A stretch of 64,000 nucleotides of DNA from Planctomycetaceae bacterium (GCA_028284145.1 JANQSH010000179.1:50607-114606); one strand, 5' to 3'. Shown: positions 31,789 through 41,675, numbered from the stretch's first letter. A program made the numbers and translations. The notes: generated from the letters alone by a model not told the origin.

Positions 31789-34440
31789 TCACTGTGGCGA
31801 GAAGAGAGCGGGAGTCTGCACCCGCCCCATGATCTGGACCTGTGACATTTCGTGTTGCAGGTAGTCGTGGAGCTCCATTGGGGCAATCATCATATTGCGG
31901 TCGACATCAGCCTTGCCGGAAAACCCCTGTGCAACGTACCAGGCAAAGAGGCTGCTGCTGCGATCGATGAAATTGAGTCCCCGTTGTCGCGGGCTGCTGC
32001 TGGCAATGATGTAGGTCGAATTGCGGGGCGTCGTGGTCGATTGCACCATTTCCGATGTTGAAGGCTGCATTGCCAAATCGCGGCCATCCCCCGAATTGGA
32101 AACATCCAACAGCAGCATCTTGTCATTCGACGGACATGCTTCCAACTGAGCGATAAACCAGTCCAGCGGAACACCGGATGATTTTTCGCTGAATTGAAAA
32201 TCGGTGGTCGCATAAAACGTCTGGCCAAGATTGTCCTGATACGCGTGACCGCTGATGTACACAATGACCTGCGTCGTCGCCGAGTTCCTGGCGAGCGCCA
32301 CCTGCACCTGCTGCATCAATGTTGCCTTGTTCTGGTCGACGAGTGTCACAATCCGGCTGGGATCGAACGAATAGCGACTGATCAGCGATTCCTTGACGAG
32401 ACGGGCATTGTCAATGGAATACTTCAATCGCGTCAACGAACGGTCTTGAAACCGCGCCCCGCTGATAATCAACGCCCACCGGTCATTGCGAACCGGGCGA
32501 CGGGTGTCAATCGTATGCGCGACTGATTTGCCCTCGAATTCGCTGTAAGTCACATCAACCTCATCGTACTTCCGCAGGTCTTCGACTTTCGCTGAAGACT
32601 GATTCAGTGTAATGTCCGTATCCAGAGAGAGAGAGAGCAACTTTTGCCCCTGGTTGGTGTTGATCGTCAGAGAGTTGGCGATGGTGCCTTCCACGACACC
32701 GGAGAACCGGTTGGAAGCCTGGGACACGATCATCTCGCGGATCGCCACGTCGTAACGGACGCGGACATGGTCTCCCAACTTCAGCGAGGAAATGGGAATC
32801 GGTGTCAGATTGGTCCCCACTCCACGCACCTTGACGCTGCAGTTTTCGCCAACGGGTTTCGTCAATGAGTCAGCCGCCGAACTCTGGCCAAACTGAATGG
32901 TCACCATCCGCGACTGCAAATTGAAATTCTTGATAAATCCGGAAGCCTGACTTGTCCGAATGACATCGAGATGTTGCACATGCCTGCCCACGTCCTGCCG
33001 AACATCGGCAATGTGCGTCACATTGACGTCATCGCTCTGCTTGATGTCGCTGAACAGAATGGGGCTCCCATTGAGGCTTGTTTTCGCGCGAGGGGGGACA
33101 CGCAACGTCAACTCATTGGGGCCATCAGATGGATTTAACAGCCGAATCCGGACCGTGGAGTTGTGCCGGTCGATTTCCTGAATGCGACCACGCTGCGTAA
33201 CTGGTCTGGCGGCGGTGATCTTGAGATACTCTTTCTTTTCTTCCTCGACGACCTTCCTTTCAACCATCACCGAATCACCCGGCTGCAGGTCGCGCAGCAG
33301 AATCATTCGGCCTTCATTGCGCAGAAAGATTGGCGGTTTGGGCCCCAGCTGGATTTCTTCCGGCACGCCGGTTTCCGGGTCTTCAATCTGAATGCGATTT
33401 CCATCGGAGTTGACTGTGCGGACAATCCCGTAGGTTTTCCTGTCGCCATCCGGGTTCACTTCTCCTTTTCCACCTGGCCAGAACAGGACGATTATCGAGA
33501 GCAGAAATGAAAGGCCGAAAGCACCGGCGGCGATCATCGTTCGCTTTTTGTCTTCACTCTTTTCGTCCTCTGACATTTCCCCATCGGGACCTGCCGGTGT
33601 ACCGTCTGCCTTAATGACCTTCTGGTCGACATTCAAATCAGACAACGCCTCTTCCGCCGATTTATACCGTTTGGCCTGATCTTTTTCGCACATTGTCTGA
33701 ATGACGTGCGCAAGATCCTCAGGTACACCTTCCAGCACGCGTTCGATCTGCGGCAACCTGCGGTCGGGCGCGGCATGCCACATCATCCAGGCAACCTGTT
33801 TATTGCGACCAAAGGCACTCATCCCGGGAAAAAGGTCTTCAAATTGCTTTCCGCACAGTAATTCGTACGCAGCGAAACCGAGGGAGTAAACGTCGCTGGC
33901 CGGGCCGACTTCACCAAACTCGTCGGAGACGACTTCCGGCGCCATGTATCTGGTGGTCCCTTTAAGCAGGCTGCCATCTTCGTCACTAACGCGGCGTGCC
34001 AGACCAAAGTCGCCAATTTTCACACGTCGGCGAGAATCAATCATCATATTGCTCGGCTTGATGTCGCCATGAATCAGCCCCCGACCATGCAGGTATTTCA
34101 GAGCGCGGAGGCAGTGGGCGACAGTCGTTTTGATCGCCCGTACGTCCATCGGTCGTCCTTGCATCCGCTCAACCAGATTGGTCTGCATCAGTTCGAGAAT
34201 CAGCCAGCCCTTTTCCCGTTCGAGGTCGAAAACGGTGACGATGTTCGGATGCTGCAACGATGCCAGCAGCTGCGCTTCGGACCAGAAGCGGACGAGTGTT
34301 TCTTCCTCTTCCAGATATTGGTCATGAATCTGCTTGATCGCGACCTCACGACCGAGTTCTTTGTCGCGCGCGCGATAAACCGTGGCGAATGTTCCCGCTC
34401 CCAGCTTTTCCACTATCTCGTAGCGTGAATCAAGGCTCAC
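31789..34440 (-). CDS. transmembrane Ser/Thr protein kinase fused to a caspase-like domain
   Basis: An 883-residue protein. Residues 7-270 are a Hanks-type kinase with all key features: GAGTFA loop (14-19), Lys36, HGDIKPSN (124-131), DFG (144-146) and APE (167-169). After an acidic linker comes one membrane helix (about 310-330), an extracytoplasmic beta-rich region with several short repeated modules (about 345-640), and a peptidase C14-like domain (655-883: WALIISGARF, YSIDNARLVKESL, VIVYISGHAY). The catalytic His is kept (His732), but the expected DAC(H/R)SG reads DVSNSG, so the nucleophile position is Ser781. The GTG start at 34440 follows GGGAGATGCCGT. It is the last gene of the Tad/FHA block. 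Confidence 0.88.
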   Translation of the reverse strand: MSLDSRYEIVEKLGAGTFATVYRARDKELGREVAIKQIHDQYLEEEETLVRFWSEAQLLASLQHPNIVTVFDLEREKGWLILELMQTNLVERMQGRPMDVRAIKTTVAHCLRALKYLHGRGLIHGDIKPSNMMIDSRRRVKIGDFGLARRVSDEDGSLLKGTTRYMAPEVVSDEFGEVGPASDVYSLGFAAYELLCGKQFEDLFPGMSAFGRNKQVAWMMWHAAPDRRLPQIERVLEGVPEDLAHVIQTMCEKDQAKRYKSAEEALSDLNVDQKVIKADGTPAGPDGEMSEDEKSEDKKRTMIAAGAFGLSFLLSIIVLFWPGGKGEVNPDGDRKTYGIVRTVNSDGNRIQIEDPETGVPEEIQLGPKPPIFLRNEGRMILLRDLQPGDSVMVERKVVEEEKKEYLKITAARPVTQRGRIQEIDRHNSTVRIRLLNPSDGPNELTLRVPPRAKTSLNGSPILFSDIKQSDDVNVTHIADVRQDVGRHVQHLDVIRTSQASGFIKNFNLQSRMVTIQFGQSSAADSLTKPVGENCSVKVRGVGTNLTPIPISSLKLGDHVRVRYDVAIREMIVSQASNRFSGVVEGTIANSLTINTNQGQKLLSLSLDTDITLNQSSAKVEDLRKYDEVDVTYSEFEGKSVAHTIDTRRPVRNDRWALIISGARFQDRSLTRLKYSIDNARLVKESLISRYSFDPSRIVTLVDQNKATLMQQVQVALARNSATTQVIVYISGHAYQDNLGQTFYATTDFQFSEKSSGVPLDWFIAQLEACPSNDKMLLLDVSNSGDGRDLAMQPSTSEMVQSTTTPRNSTYIIASSSPRQRGLNFIDRSSSLFAWYVAQGFSGKADVDRNMMIAPMELHDYLQHEMSQVQIMGRVQTPALFSPQ

Positions 34441-34711
34441 ACGGCATCTCCCGATCTCTTGTTTTGCGTCCGAATTTGACCGATGGTGGTTCTGATTCCG
34501 GTAGAATCTCCACGCTGTTGCCGACGCTATTGAAGTGCAACTGAGCTTTTGAGTGTCCGCCAGGAACCTTCCGAATGAAACAGGCGGCACAGGCAATTTT
34601 CGATTTTGAGAAGATCGCCCTTCGCTCTGATTATGGCGTCTTCCGAGAGAGGATGAAAGGCTTGCACCAATGTTTGTGGCGTGAATTACCGATGCAAAAA
34701 CCCACGAGGAA
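34441..34711. other. gap between FHA and kinase genes
   Basis: 271 bases with no coding signal recognised on the minus strand. The kinase could have its own promoter here. Confidence 0.4.
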
Positions 34712-35707
34712 CTATGGGCTTGTGAGAACGGTCAGAATTTCCCGCAATTCCTTATCTTTGGCCGACGTCCCCGTCACCAGACCTTTGAATTGCGTGTCCA
34801 TATCGCTGTAGGGGTTCGTGTTGTCTTCCGCGTCAATCAGCTTGATGATGTAACGATAATATGACTGCTCGCCATTGGCTCTGTGGATATTCCCACGGGA
34901 CCTGGCCCGAGCCGCGCGACGGAGATAATCCTGGTAGGTTCGCAGTTCATCTCCCGGTTGACCGTAAAATTTGACGATCTCCCGTCGAGCGATGGTCTTT
35001 TCTGAAACGGTAGCCCCTTTTGGTTGCGGATCGAACAGCAACATTGACATCGACACAACCAGACTGGCTCCCAGCGCAGCATACAGCATCATTGGATTTT
35101 TCTGGCGCGGCCTGGCTTTGTCCACCTGCCTTCGTTCCGGTCCTTCGACCAGTTCCAATTCGGGCAGGTTTCCGTCTTCTCCCAGGCTGACAAGTGTATC
35201 ACCACCCTGACCCGCAACGAACCTGGCAACTTTCCGTTCACCGCGACGTTGTTGTTGGGCTTTGCGACCCTTGCGCTGATTTTTCCGAGGCTTGCTGCGC
35301 CCCTCAACCCGATTCGCATAGGGATCCGGCTCGACATCCGCCGCGTTCGGCGGGATGCCAGCGGGTGGCTCAGCAGATGAGTAAGTGGCCCCGCTGGATG
35401 ACGTTTTCTGCTCGAACTGAAATGCCGTCCGGTTGCTGACTTTGATGCGAGCGGAATGCGGCAGCCAGACCCATTGTTCTGGTGGAAGATCGCTTCCGTC
35501 CACCTGAACAGTGTCGCCAACAGGCGTGTAAATTGCATACCGCCCATTCTTGCTGACGATCGTGACATGATGATCCGACAATTCGGGATCCTGCAATGGC
35601 ACCTGATTGCCGGGATCTTTTCCGACGTAAACCAGGTCTTCTTCCAGCATAAAGACCTTGCCCCGATCTGGGCCGTTGGTGATCTTGATGGTGGCCGAAT
35701 TGCTCAT
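34712..35707 (-). CDS. FHA-domain membrane protein
   Basis: 331 residues. The N-terminal FHA domain (about 5-100) shows VYVGKDPGNQVPLQDPELSD and HHVTIVSKNGRYAIY, close to the phosphothreonine-binding consensus but with GK in place of GR. A very basic linker (RSKPRKNQRKGRKAQQQRR) leads to one membrane helix (about 205-225, MLYAALGASLVVSMSMLLF) and a helical tail. It lies between the Tad cluster and the Ser/Thr kinase on the same strand, so it could read phosphothreonine marks set by that kinase. A family 2 repeat ends 8 bases before the ATG. Confidence 0.8.
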   Translation of the reverse strand: MSNSATIKITNGPDRGKVFMLEEDLVYVGKDPGNQVPLQDPELSDHHVTIVSKNGRYAIYTPVGDTVQVDGSDLPPEQWVWLPHSARIKVSNRTAFQFEQKTSSSGATYSSAEPPAGIPPNAADVEPDPYANRVEGRSKPRKNQRKGRKAQQQRRGERKVARFVAGQGGDTLVSLGEDGNLPELELVEGPERRQVDKARPRQKNPMMLYAALGASLVVSMSMLLFDPQPKGATVSEKTIARREIVKFYGQPGDELRTYQDYLRRAARARSRGNIHRANGEQSYYRYIIKLIDAEDNTNPYSDMDTQFKGLVTGTSAKDKELREILTVLTSP

Positions 35708-35715
35708 GGTGCTGA

Positions 35716-35818
35716 TGCCTTGTCAAGGCTTCGTTCTGGGGTACGGATTAACATGCCCTGATCCGTTGTCGCTCCCTGTAACTTCATCAAACCCAACTTT
35801 TCGTCTTGACGGTCCACT
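35716..35818 (-). repeat. family 2 repeat
   Basis: TGCCTTGTCAAGGCTTCG to GTCTTGACGGTCCAC. It replaces the normal leader of the FHA gene. Confidence 0.92.
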
Positions 35819-35998
35819 GGTAACAATCGAACTGGAAAAGTCGAACTTCGAGTCGAGAATCTCATGTCTGTTGCGCCCCATTGACGATGTATTGGCCTAC
35901 AGGTTCGCAATGATCCATTGTATCGACTACTGTCCCAATATCCACGACAAACGGATCGGGAACAGGGCGGTAAATCGGCATCCACTTCCACAAACGGA

Positions 35999-36913
35999 TC
36001 AGGACATGAATTCCGCGTAGAGGAAACCAAGAATAAACGGCCCAAGAATGACGATCACTGTGGCGGCCATCACCAGCACGGCAGGCAACAACATTTTCAC
36101 TCCCGCCTCACCAGCCAGTGTTTCGGCGCGTTGCGTTCTCTTTACCCGCAGTACATCGGCCTGAGTTCGGAATAGTCGGGCCAAAGGTGTCCCGAGTTGT
36201 TCACCCTGAATGATCGACCCCACGATGCTGGTGATCTCATCATCGTTGAGACGGTCACGCATCGACTCAAAGGCTTCGACGCGGCTTTTGCCCATGCTCA
36301 TTTCCGCCAGCACTCGTCCGAATTCGACACCGACGGGATGATCGCGGAACTCATCGACCGATTCGTGCATCGCCTGCAGAAATGTGGAACCCGCTTCCAT
36401 CAACAGCGTGAGCAAATCGAGTACGAATGGCAGCCGACGCTTAATCCGCCACAACCGGTATTCCGCCTGATATGTCAGCCGTCGTCGCAGCACCCACATT
36501 GTTATCACCGAAAAAACCAGCGCGAAAACAACACCCGCTGATCCCATAATCCCGAAGCTGAAATACATCACAATCGGGAACATGAAAATGCCGATGAGTT
36601 CCATTCGTCCCAGATACTCTTCGGCCGTCCAATAACGTGGGATACCTGCGGCCTGAATCTCCCGTCGGATCTCCGGCAGGCTGTCGGCGAACATGCGGCG
36701 GTTGACGAATGCCAGCAACATGAACAAAGGCTGGAAGGTACGGTACAACGGACTGACGCGACGCAACTCGTTGATGCGGTTGATGTCATACCGCCACTGG
36801 TCGTCCTGCTCGGCATCTTCTGTGTAGAGCATCTTCGTGACCGTCCAGATCAAAAAGAAGATCGACGCCCCAATCGCGGCACTCGAAAATGCTGGAAAAA
36901 GAACCGCTTCCAA
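35999..36913 (-). CDS. tadC: Tad pilus inner-membrane protein TadC
   Basis: 304 residues with a T2SSF/GspF-type domain (about 160-290: LPFVLDLLTLLMEAGSTFLQ then EFGRVLAEMSMGKSRVEAFE and SIVGSIIQGEQLGTPLARLF). Membrane helices lie near the N-terminus (5-25), at about 105-145 and at the very C-terminus (275-300). TadC and TadB together form the platform for Tad/Flp pilus assembly. It starts 53 bases after tadB ends. The assignment as TadC rather than TadB rests on order and on the C-terminal sequence. Confidence 0.88.
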   Translation of the reverse strand: MEAVLFPAFSSAAIGASIFFLIWTVTKMLYTEDAEQDDQWRYDINRINELRRVSPLYRTFQPLFMLLAFVNRRMFADSLPEIRREIQAAGIPRYWTAEEYLGRMELIGIFMFPIVMYFSFGIMGSAGVVFALVFSVITMWVLRRRLTYQAEYRLWRIKRRLPFVLDLLTLLMEAGSTFLQAMHESVDEFRDHPVGVEFGRVLAEMSMGKSRVEAFESMRDRLNDDEITSIVGSIIQGEQLGTPLARLFRTQADVLRVKRTQRAETLAGEAGVKMLLPAVLVMAATVIVILGPFILGFLYAEFMS

Positions 36914-36965
36914 AACTCAAACTCCAAACTGTGGCTTATTCATATGGTAAGAAATCCTTCAAACG

Positions 36966-37808
36966 TCAAATGTCCGGATTCAAAATTTTGTGAGCCCACA
37001 GATAAGCAACGACATTCAGGACGAGCGAAAGCGACAACAATATCTGCCCCCAAAAAGTTGTGAACAGCCGCTCGGTGTTGCTGGGATCGATGAAGAAGTA
37101 GTACATGATCAGCACGGCAACCGGAGCGAGTGCCATATAAAAAGCCGAGGACCGTGCCTGAGCCGTTTCGGATTCGACTTTCCGCTCCAGTCTTTGAAGT
37201 TCTCGAACGGAATGAGCAATGCGATCGACCGTTTCATTCAGTCGACCACCACTTTCCCGACTGGCTTCCATTGCGGCGGCAAAAAGTGCAAAATTCTCAC
37301 TCTTGAGCCGGTCTTTTGCTTCATTCAGACATCGTTCCAGCGGTTTACCTAACTGGTACTCGCCGTAGATTTGCAGGAATTCCTGACAGATCGGATGCGG
37401 GCTTTGTCGACCGAGAATTTCCAATGCCTGTGCCAGCGACAAACCGGCCTTGATCGCACTGGAGAGGGAGACCATTGCATCGGCAAGCTGGTCTTCGATT
37501 TTCTGACGCCGCTGCTCCGCCATGCGGCGAATGAGATACCACGGCAGGCTGCAGAGCAAAATGGCAAACAGCACTCCCACCGGCAACATGTCGATCCCGA
37601 TCCACAACACCACGACGATGATGCCGACGAACATCAACCAGGCGATGAGATAAGCTCGCAGGTTTCGCGTGCTGACCCGCAATCGACGCAGCTTTTCACG
37701 CAGGTCCGCTTCGACGAATTCGATTCCCTGGCGATAGTTATCGCGCCCGTACCAGGCCAGCCCGGTGAGCGAGATTCCAATCAAAATGCTGGCGAGAATC
37801 AGTTCCAT
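36966..37808 (-). CDS. tadB: Tad pilus inner-membrane protein TadB
   Basis: 280 residues: a membrane segment at 1-20, two at about 55-95, the T2SSF domain (about 110-240: QLADAMVSLSSAIKAGLSLA, LGKPLERCLNEAKDRL, RESGGRLNETVDRIAHSV), and two C-terminal helices. Partner of TadC in the pilus platform. It lies directly downstream of the FHA-fused CpaF ATPase. Confidence 0.9.
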   Translation of the reverse strand: MELILASILIGISLTGLAWYGRDNYRQGIEFVEADLREKLRRLRVSTRNLRAYLIAWLMFVGIIVVVLWIGIDMLPVGVLFAILLCSLPWYLIRRMAEQRRQKIEDQLADAMVSLSSAIKAGLSLAQALEILGRQSPHPICQEFLQIYGEYQLGKPLERCLNEAKDRLKSENFALFAAAMEASRESGGRLNETVDRIAHSVRELQRLERKVESETAQARSSAFYMALAPVAVLIMYYFFIDPSNTERLFTTFWGQILLSLSLVLNVVAYLWAHKILNPDI

Positions 37809-37865
37809 GTTTCATTCAGTCTGTTCACCCCGAGGCTTTTACTACGAACCAGCAACACTGGTCGT

Positions 37866-39785
37866 TTACCGGGCCGCAGTTTTCGCGTTCGTTTCTTCGT
37901 TCTGTTCGCCATACAGGAATTCAAGTTTCAACAGGTCCTTGGCAATCAGGTCGTCAATAAATGTTGGCAGGTAGCCGGTCGGGTTCAAATCGGCGCCGTT
38001 GCGATAATTGAAGATATCGTTGATAACCAGGTCACCGCGTGCTGGATCGTAAGTGACGACTTCGGAAATCTGCGTCACGACTCTGCCACCGCCCGGCAAG
38101 CGAGTGATCTGTACGACGATATCGACAGCTGAGGCAATCTGGCGTTGAATTGACACAACCGGCAGATCGACAGCCATCAGTACGAGCACTTCCAGACGCT
38201 TCATCACATCTTCGGTGCTGTTGGCGTGAATCGTCGTCATCGAACCGTCGTGGCCAGTATTCATCGCCTGCAACATGTCGAGCGCTTCGGCCGAACGGCA
38301 TTCCCCCACAATGATGCGATCCGGCCGCATCCGCAATGCGTTCCTGACCAGATCACGAATGGTGTATTCACCCGTTCCCTCGACGTTGGGGAGCTTGCTT
38401 TCCAACGTAACAACATGATCCTGATGCAGTTTCAATTCGGTCGTGTCTTCGACCGTGATAATACGATCTTTGTGCGGGACGAAACTGGACAACACATTGA
38501 GCATCGTGGTTTTTCCAGTCCCTGTACCGCCGCTGACGAGAACATTGCGACGATTCACAACACAGGCCCGCAGGAACATCGCCGCTGCCGAGGTGATGCT
38601 GCCGATTTCGATTAAGTCGTCCATCGTGAAACGATGAACGGGAAATTTCCGAATCGTGAGGGCTGGCCCTCGAATGGCTAACGGTGGGATAATGGCATTC
38701 ACACGTGATCCATCCGCGAGACGGGCATCGACCAGCGGCTGACTTTTGTCGATACGGCGTCCCACTTCCGCCACAATGCGCTCGATGATCGACTCCGTTA
38801 CCTTGTCGGAAATGAATCGCCGTCCGGAGAGTTCCACCTGACCATCCCGCTCGACATAAATCTGATCGCTTTTGACGACCATGATTTCAGTAATCGTCGG
38901 GGCCCGTAATAAATCCTGTAATGGACCGAACCCGAACACGGTGTCCTTCAGATCTTTTTTCAACGAACGCAGAATGAGATACCGTTTGAACTCCTTGTGC
39001 AGGTGCGGACGCAGCAACGGGAAGACCTCGGAGAACTTCGCTTCCACCTGCTGAATTTTCGTGCTGAGGTCCCCCTCATTCGTGATCTCAATTTTTTCCC
39101 GCGCGAAAACGAGCAGGTTTTCCAGTTCGGTTTCGCGTTCCGGGACAAGCGTTGCCGGGACATCGTACTCGTTTTTCGCCAGCCGACTCATCACGGTTGT
39201 GTCGTCGCTGCCGCTTTCCAGAATCAGCTGGTTGACGAGTTGATCGCGGAGTGTCAAGCCGATAACCTCTTCCAACAGCGGTTCGTTGTCGTCGCCGAAC
39301 AGGTGGAACTCGCGGCAGACATCTTCGATGTTTTTTTCCAACAGCAGAATACTGTCTTCATCCCCCACGCGGTTATTTTCCAACTCGTACAGGTCGAATC
39401 GTTCCAGAAGTTTGCGGTGCACCTTCAATTCCAGATCGGCCATGATCGACCGCAGATGAGCCTCCATTTCCGTCCGGTTGATCGGGGCCGCTTCCGCCGC
39501 TTCAAACGTCAGGGTGAAGGGCCAGATGCGAATCGTGTCGCCCGCCCTGATTTCCGCCGATTCGCCACCAATCAGTTCAACATCGCCCAGCATGCAACTG
39601 TTGATGCCGATGTTCTCCAGCATCAGTGAGCCATTGTCGCGGCGGACAATCGCCTGCCGTTTGGAAACCAGTGGGCTTTGCAGGATGACCGTGTTCGAGT
39701 TGTCGCGACCGATATGGATGATCGGCTCGTCGGTTTCGAGCATCGATCTTCGGCTCTCGTGGACCTTGTTATACCAGATCTTCAT
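37866..39785 (-). CDS. cpaF: FHA-fused CpaF/TadA pilus ATPase
   Basis: 639 residues. Residues about 15-95 form an FHA domain (PIIHIGRDNSNTVILQSPLV, then SKRQAIVRRDNGSLMLENIG), joined to a complete type II/IV secretion ATPase. ATPase motifs: Walker A SGGTGTGKTTML, Asp box IITVEDTTELKL, Walker B MRPDRIIVGECRSAEALDML and the His box HDGSMTTIHANS. It would power Flp pilus assembly. The FHA domain suggests control by threonine phosphorylation. A second CpaF without FHA is encoded at 47820-48935. Confidence 0.92.
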   Translation of the reverse strand: MKIWYNKVHESRRSMLETDEPIIHIGRDNSNTVILQSPLVSKRQAIVRRDNGSLMLENIGINSCMLGDVELIGGESAEIRAGDTIRIWPFTLTFEAAEAAPINRTEMEAHLRSIMADLELKVHRKLLERFDLYELENNRVGDEDSILLLEKNIEDVCREFHLFGDDNEPLLEEVIGLTLRDQLVNQLILESGSDDTTVMSRLAKNEYDVPATLVPERETELENLLVFAREKIEITNEGDLSTKIQQVEAKFSEVFPLLRPHLHKEFKRYLILRSLKKDLKDTVFGFGPLQDLLRAPTITEIMVVKSDQIYVERDGQVELSGRRFISDKVTESIIERIVAEVGRRIDKSQPLVDARLADGSRVNAIIPPLAIRGPALTIRKFPVHRFTMDDLIEIGSITSAAAMFLRACVVNRRNVLVSGGTGTGKTTMLNVLSSFVPHKDRIITVEDTTELKLHQDHVVTLESKLPNVEGTGEYTIRDLVRNALRMRPDRIIVGECRSAEALDMLQAMNTGHDGSMTTIHANSTEDVMKRLEVLVLMAVDLPVVSIQRQIASAVDIVVQITRLPGGGRVVTQISEVVTYDPARGDLVINDIFNYRNGADLNPTGYLPTFIDDLIAKDLLKLEFLYGEQNEETNAKTAAR

Positions 39786-39811
39786 GGTTCGGTTTCTATC
39801 GGGTGGATTGC

Positions 39812-40540
39812 CTACGGATGTTTGATCTGGGCCGCGGAATGAATCGTCACCTCCGCACCTTTATTGCCCGCCATCCGCAGGTGTTCAAACAGGTCATCCG
39901 CCACCTGCTTCATTGGTCCCTTCAACGGAACACGAATGGTGATGAGGTATTCCGATCCGCCGGAACGTCCCGAGGAACTCTGCACTCCGGATTGTCCCGT
40001 CCGTGTGCCGAGCGCCAGAATTTCAAACTTGCCGAACGTCTGCATCGGAATGACGTTGGTTTTCAGTCGACTGGAATCGGATGAGGTCGATCTCAGTTGC
40101 GGCAACGTGAAAGAAACCATATCACCCGGATTGACCCTCGCGGGGATAAACGTGCGGGCATCGACCGGTACCGATTTCGCGTCTTCGTCCGGTCCGAGCA
40201 TGTCGGCAAATCCGCGTGGGCTGGGCGTCTTCAGATCCTGCTGCAACAGAATTTCACCTGAGTGAAACGTCCGTGTCGCCTTGTAACCCAAAACAGTATG
40301 TATCTGGTCCCACTTGACGGCAACTTTGTCGAGATTTCCCATGCGGGCTTTGGGGATGTCGATCTTCTCAAAGTCCCCCTGCTGAAATCGATCACCCACA
40401 TTCAACGCGCGATCGTGGCGAATGGCGGCAAAGCTCACCTTTTCGTAATCCTGCGCTTTGCGATGAATATAATACCAGTTGCACGCAGCCCCCACGACGC
40501 CGATGGCAATCGCCAGCATGAAACCTGTAAATGCTTTCAT
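39812..40540 (-). CDS. cpaB: Flp pilus assembly protein CpaB/RcpC
   Basis: 242 residues: N-terminal membrane anchor (MKAFTGFMLAIAIGVVGAA), a SAF-like domain (about 40-105, ALNVGDRFQQGDFEKIDIPK and TFHSGEILLQQDL) and a beta-rich C-terminal part (VPVDARTFIPARVNPGDMVS). CpaB/RcpC proteins sit in the periplasm and are linked to the secretin. Its ATG overlaps the stop of the preceding gene (ATGA), indicating translational coupling. Confidence 0.86.
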   Translation of the reverse strand: MKAFTGFMLAIAIGVVGAACNWYYIHRKAQDYEKVSFAAIRHDRALNVGDRFQQGDFEKIDIPKARMGNLDKVAVKWDQIHTVLGYKATRTFHSGEILLQQDLKTPSPRGFADMLGPDEDAKSVPVDARTFIPARVNPGDMVSFTLPQLRSTSSDSSRLKTNVIPMQTFGKFEILALGTRTGQSGVQSSSGRSGGSEYLITIRVPLKGPMKQVADDLFEHLRMAGNKGAEVTIHSAAQIKHP

Positions 40541-41649
40541 AATGATTTCTCCGTTCGGGAATCACGTCGCCGAATTGGAATCTGTTCCGTGGTCCTGGAT
40601 TGGGTTTTCGTTGTTAATGTCCGGGTTGTACTGATCAATCCGGAGAGATTTGGCGAGGAACTTTCGTCAATCTGCACTTCATACCAGAGTTCCCCGTTGT
40701 CATCTCGCTTCCGGTAAACGACACTGCTTCCTCTGTCATTGTTGCACCAGTTTCGCAATATCTCAAAATTCCTCTTATCAAAATTACGATTGAATTCTGT
40801 TTGCCAGATCCGGGCATCGCCCTGTCCCTCGAATGCAGCCAGACCATTGCCTTGCGAGTCGCGCACATTCATCAGCAGGAAACATCCCTCTGGCAACATT
40901 TGGGAAAAGTCACCACTGGAAGCGGTCGTGGCCGACGTATCATGATTCTCCGAATGCCGGCGGAATGTGTAGACCGACCAATGCTGTTCGGAGTGCGGGC
41001 TGACAATCGTCCAGCATACCAGACGGCGGACGAGAATCGAACTCTCCGCGCCCATCGAAGACTTTTGCGTCGGGGATACGTCTCTCAGCCCCAGTGTCAG
41101 AGACCAGTGGTTGGCGGTCTGGTAGACATGTCCGCCATCCTCGTCAGAATGCACCGGTTCGGAATCCTGCAGTGAATCAAGAATTCTTCGCTCGAACGAG
41201 GAGATCGCTGATTTTGGAATCGGCGATTGCTTCAGATTCCGCTCCGTCAACTCGATCACCTGCTGAGATATTTCGGCTTCGGTGCCGGCGAGCATTTGCC
41301 GCGTGACCAGAAGATTGCTTCTGCCAAACTGCATCTGCACGGGGTTTTCGATGCTGCCCCAATTCTCAAAAGAAGGAACGGCCGGATGAGACAGCGGCAC
41401 GTCCGGCGTTGATTGTGTTTTCGACCATTGCAGAAGCTGCCGACCGGCGGTCAATCCCAGCATGACAACCAGCACGATCGCGATGACGTCGGTTGTTCTT
41501 CGACGAACGGTTTTGGCGACGCGCCCCAGATCGAGATCCGTTTCCTGTTTCTCGTTCTCGTGATCGTTTGTCGGCGGTGTTTGCTTCGATTCCGCTTCGG
41601 ACGAATCGCAATCGAAAGAAACCTGAGAATGTGGAGTTAACTCGTTCAC
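40537..41649 (-). CDS. Tad-cluster membrane protein of unknown function
   Basis: 370 residues from the GTG at 41649 (VNELTPHSQV). A hydrophilic acidic N-terminus leads to one membrane helix (about 60-78, DVIAIVLVVMLGLTAGRQLL) and a large extracytoplasmic part rich in beta-type segments. No family recognised. The frame stays open further upstream, but that extension would be encoded by the family 1 repeat and is not credible. The stop overlaps the cpaB start by 4 bases. Confidence 0.65.
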   Translation of the reverse strand: MNELTPHSQVSFDCDSSEAESKQTPPTNDHENEKQETDLDLGRVAKTVRRRTTDVIAIVLVVMLGLTAGRQLLQWSKTQSTPDVPLSHPAVPSFENWGSIENPVQMQFGRSNLLVTRQMLAGTEAEISQQVIELTERNLKQSPIPKSAISSFERRILDSLQDSEPVHSDEDGGHVYQTANHWSLTLGLRDVSPTQKSSMGAESSILVRRLVCWTIVSPHSEQHWSVYTFRRHSENHDTSATTASSGDFSQMLPEGCFLLMNVRDSQGNGLAAFEGQGDARIWQTEFNRNFDKRNFEILRNWCNNDRGSSVVYRKRDDNGELWYEVQIDESSSPNLSGLISTTRTLTTKTQSRTTEQIPIRRRDSRTEKSL

Positions 41650-41675
41650 GTGATATTCGGATTCCGAAGAAAGCT

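Noticed and set aside
34575..34811. A 78-codon plus-strand frame opposite the FHA gene end
   Set aside because: It overlaps the coding end of the FHA gene and lacks any domain.
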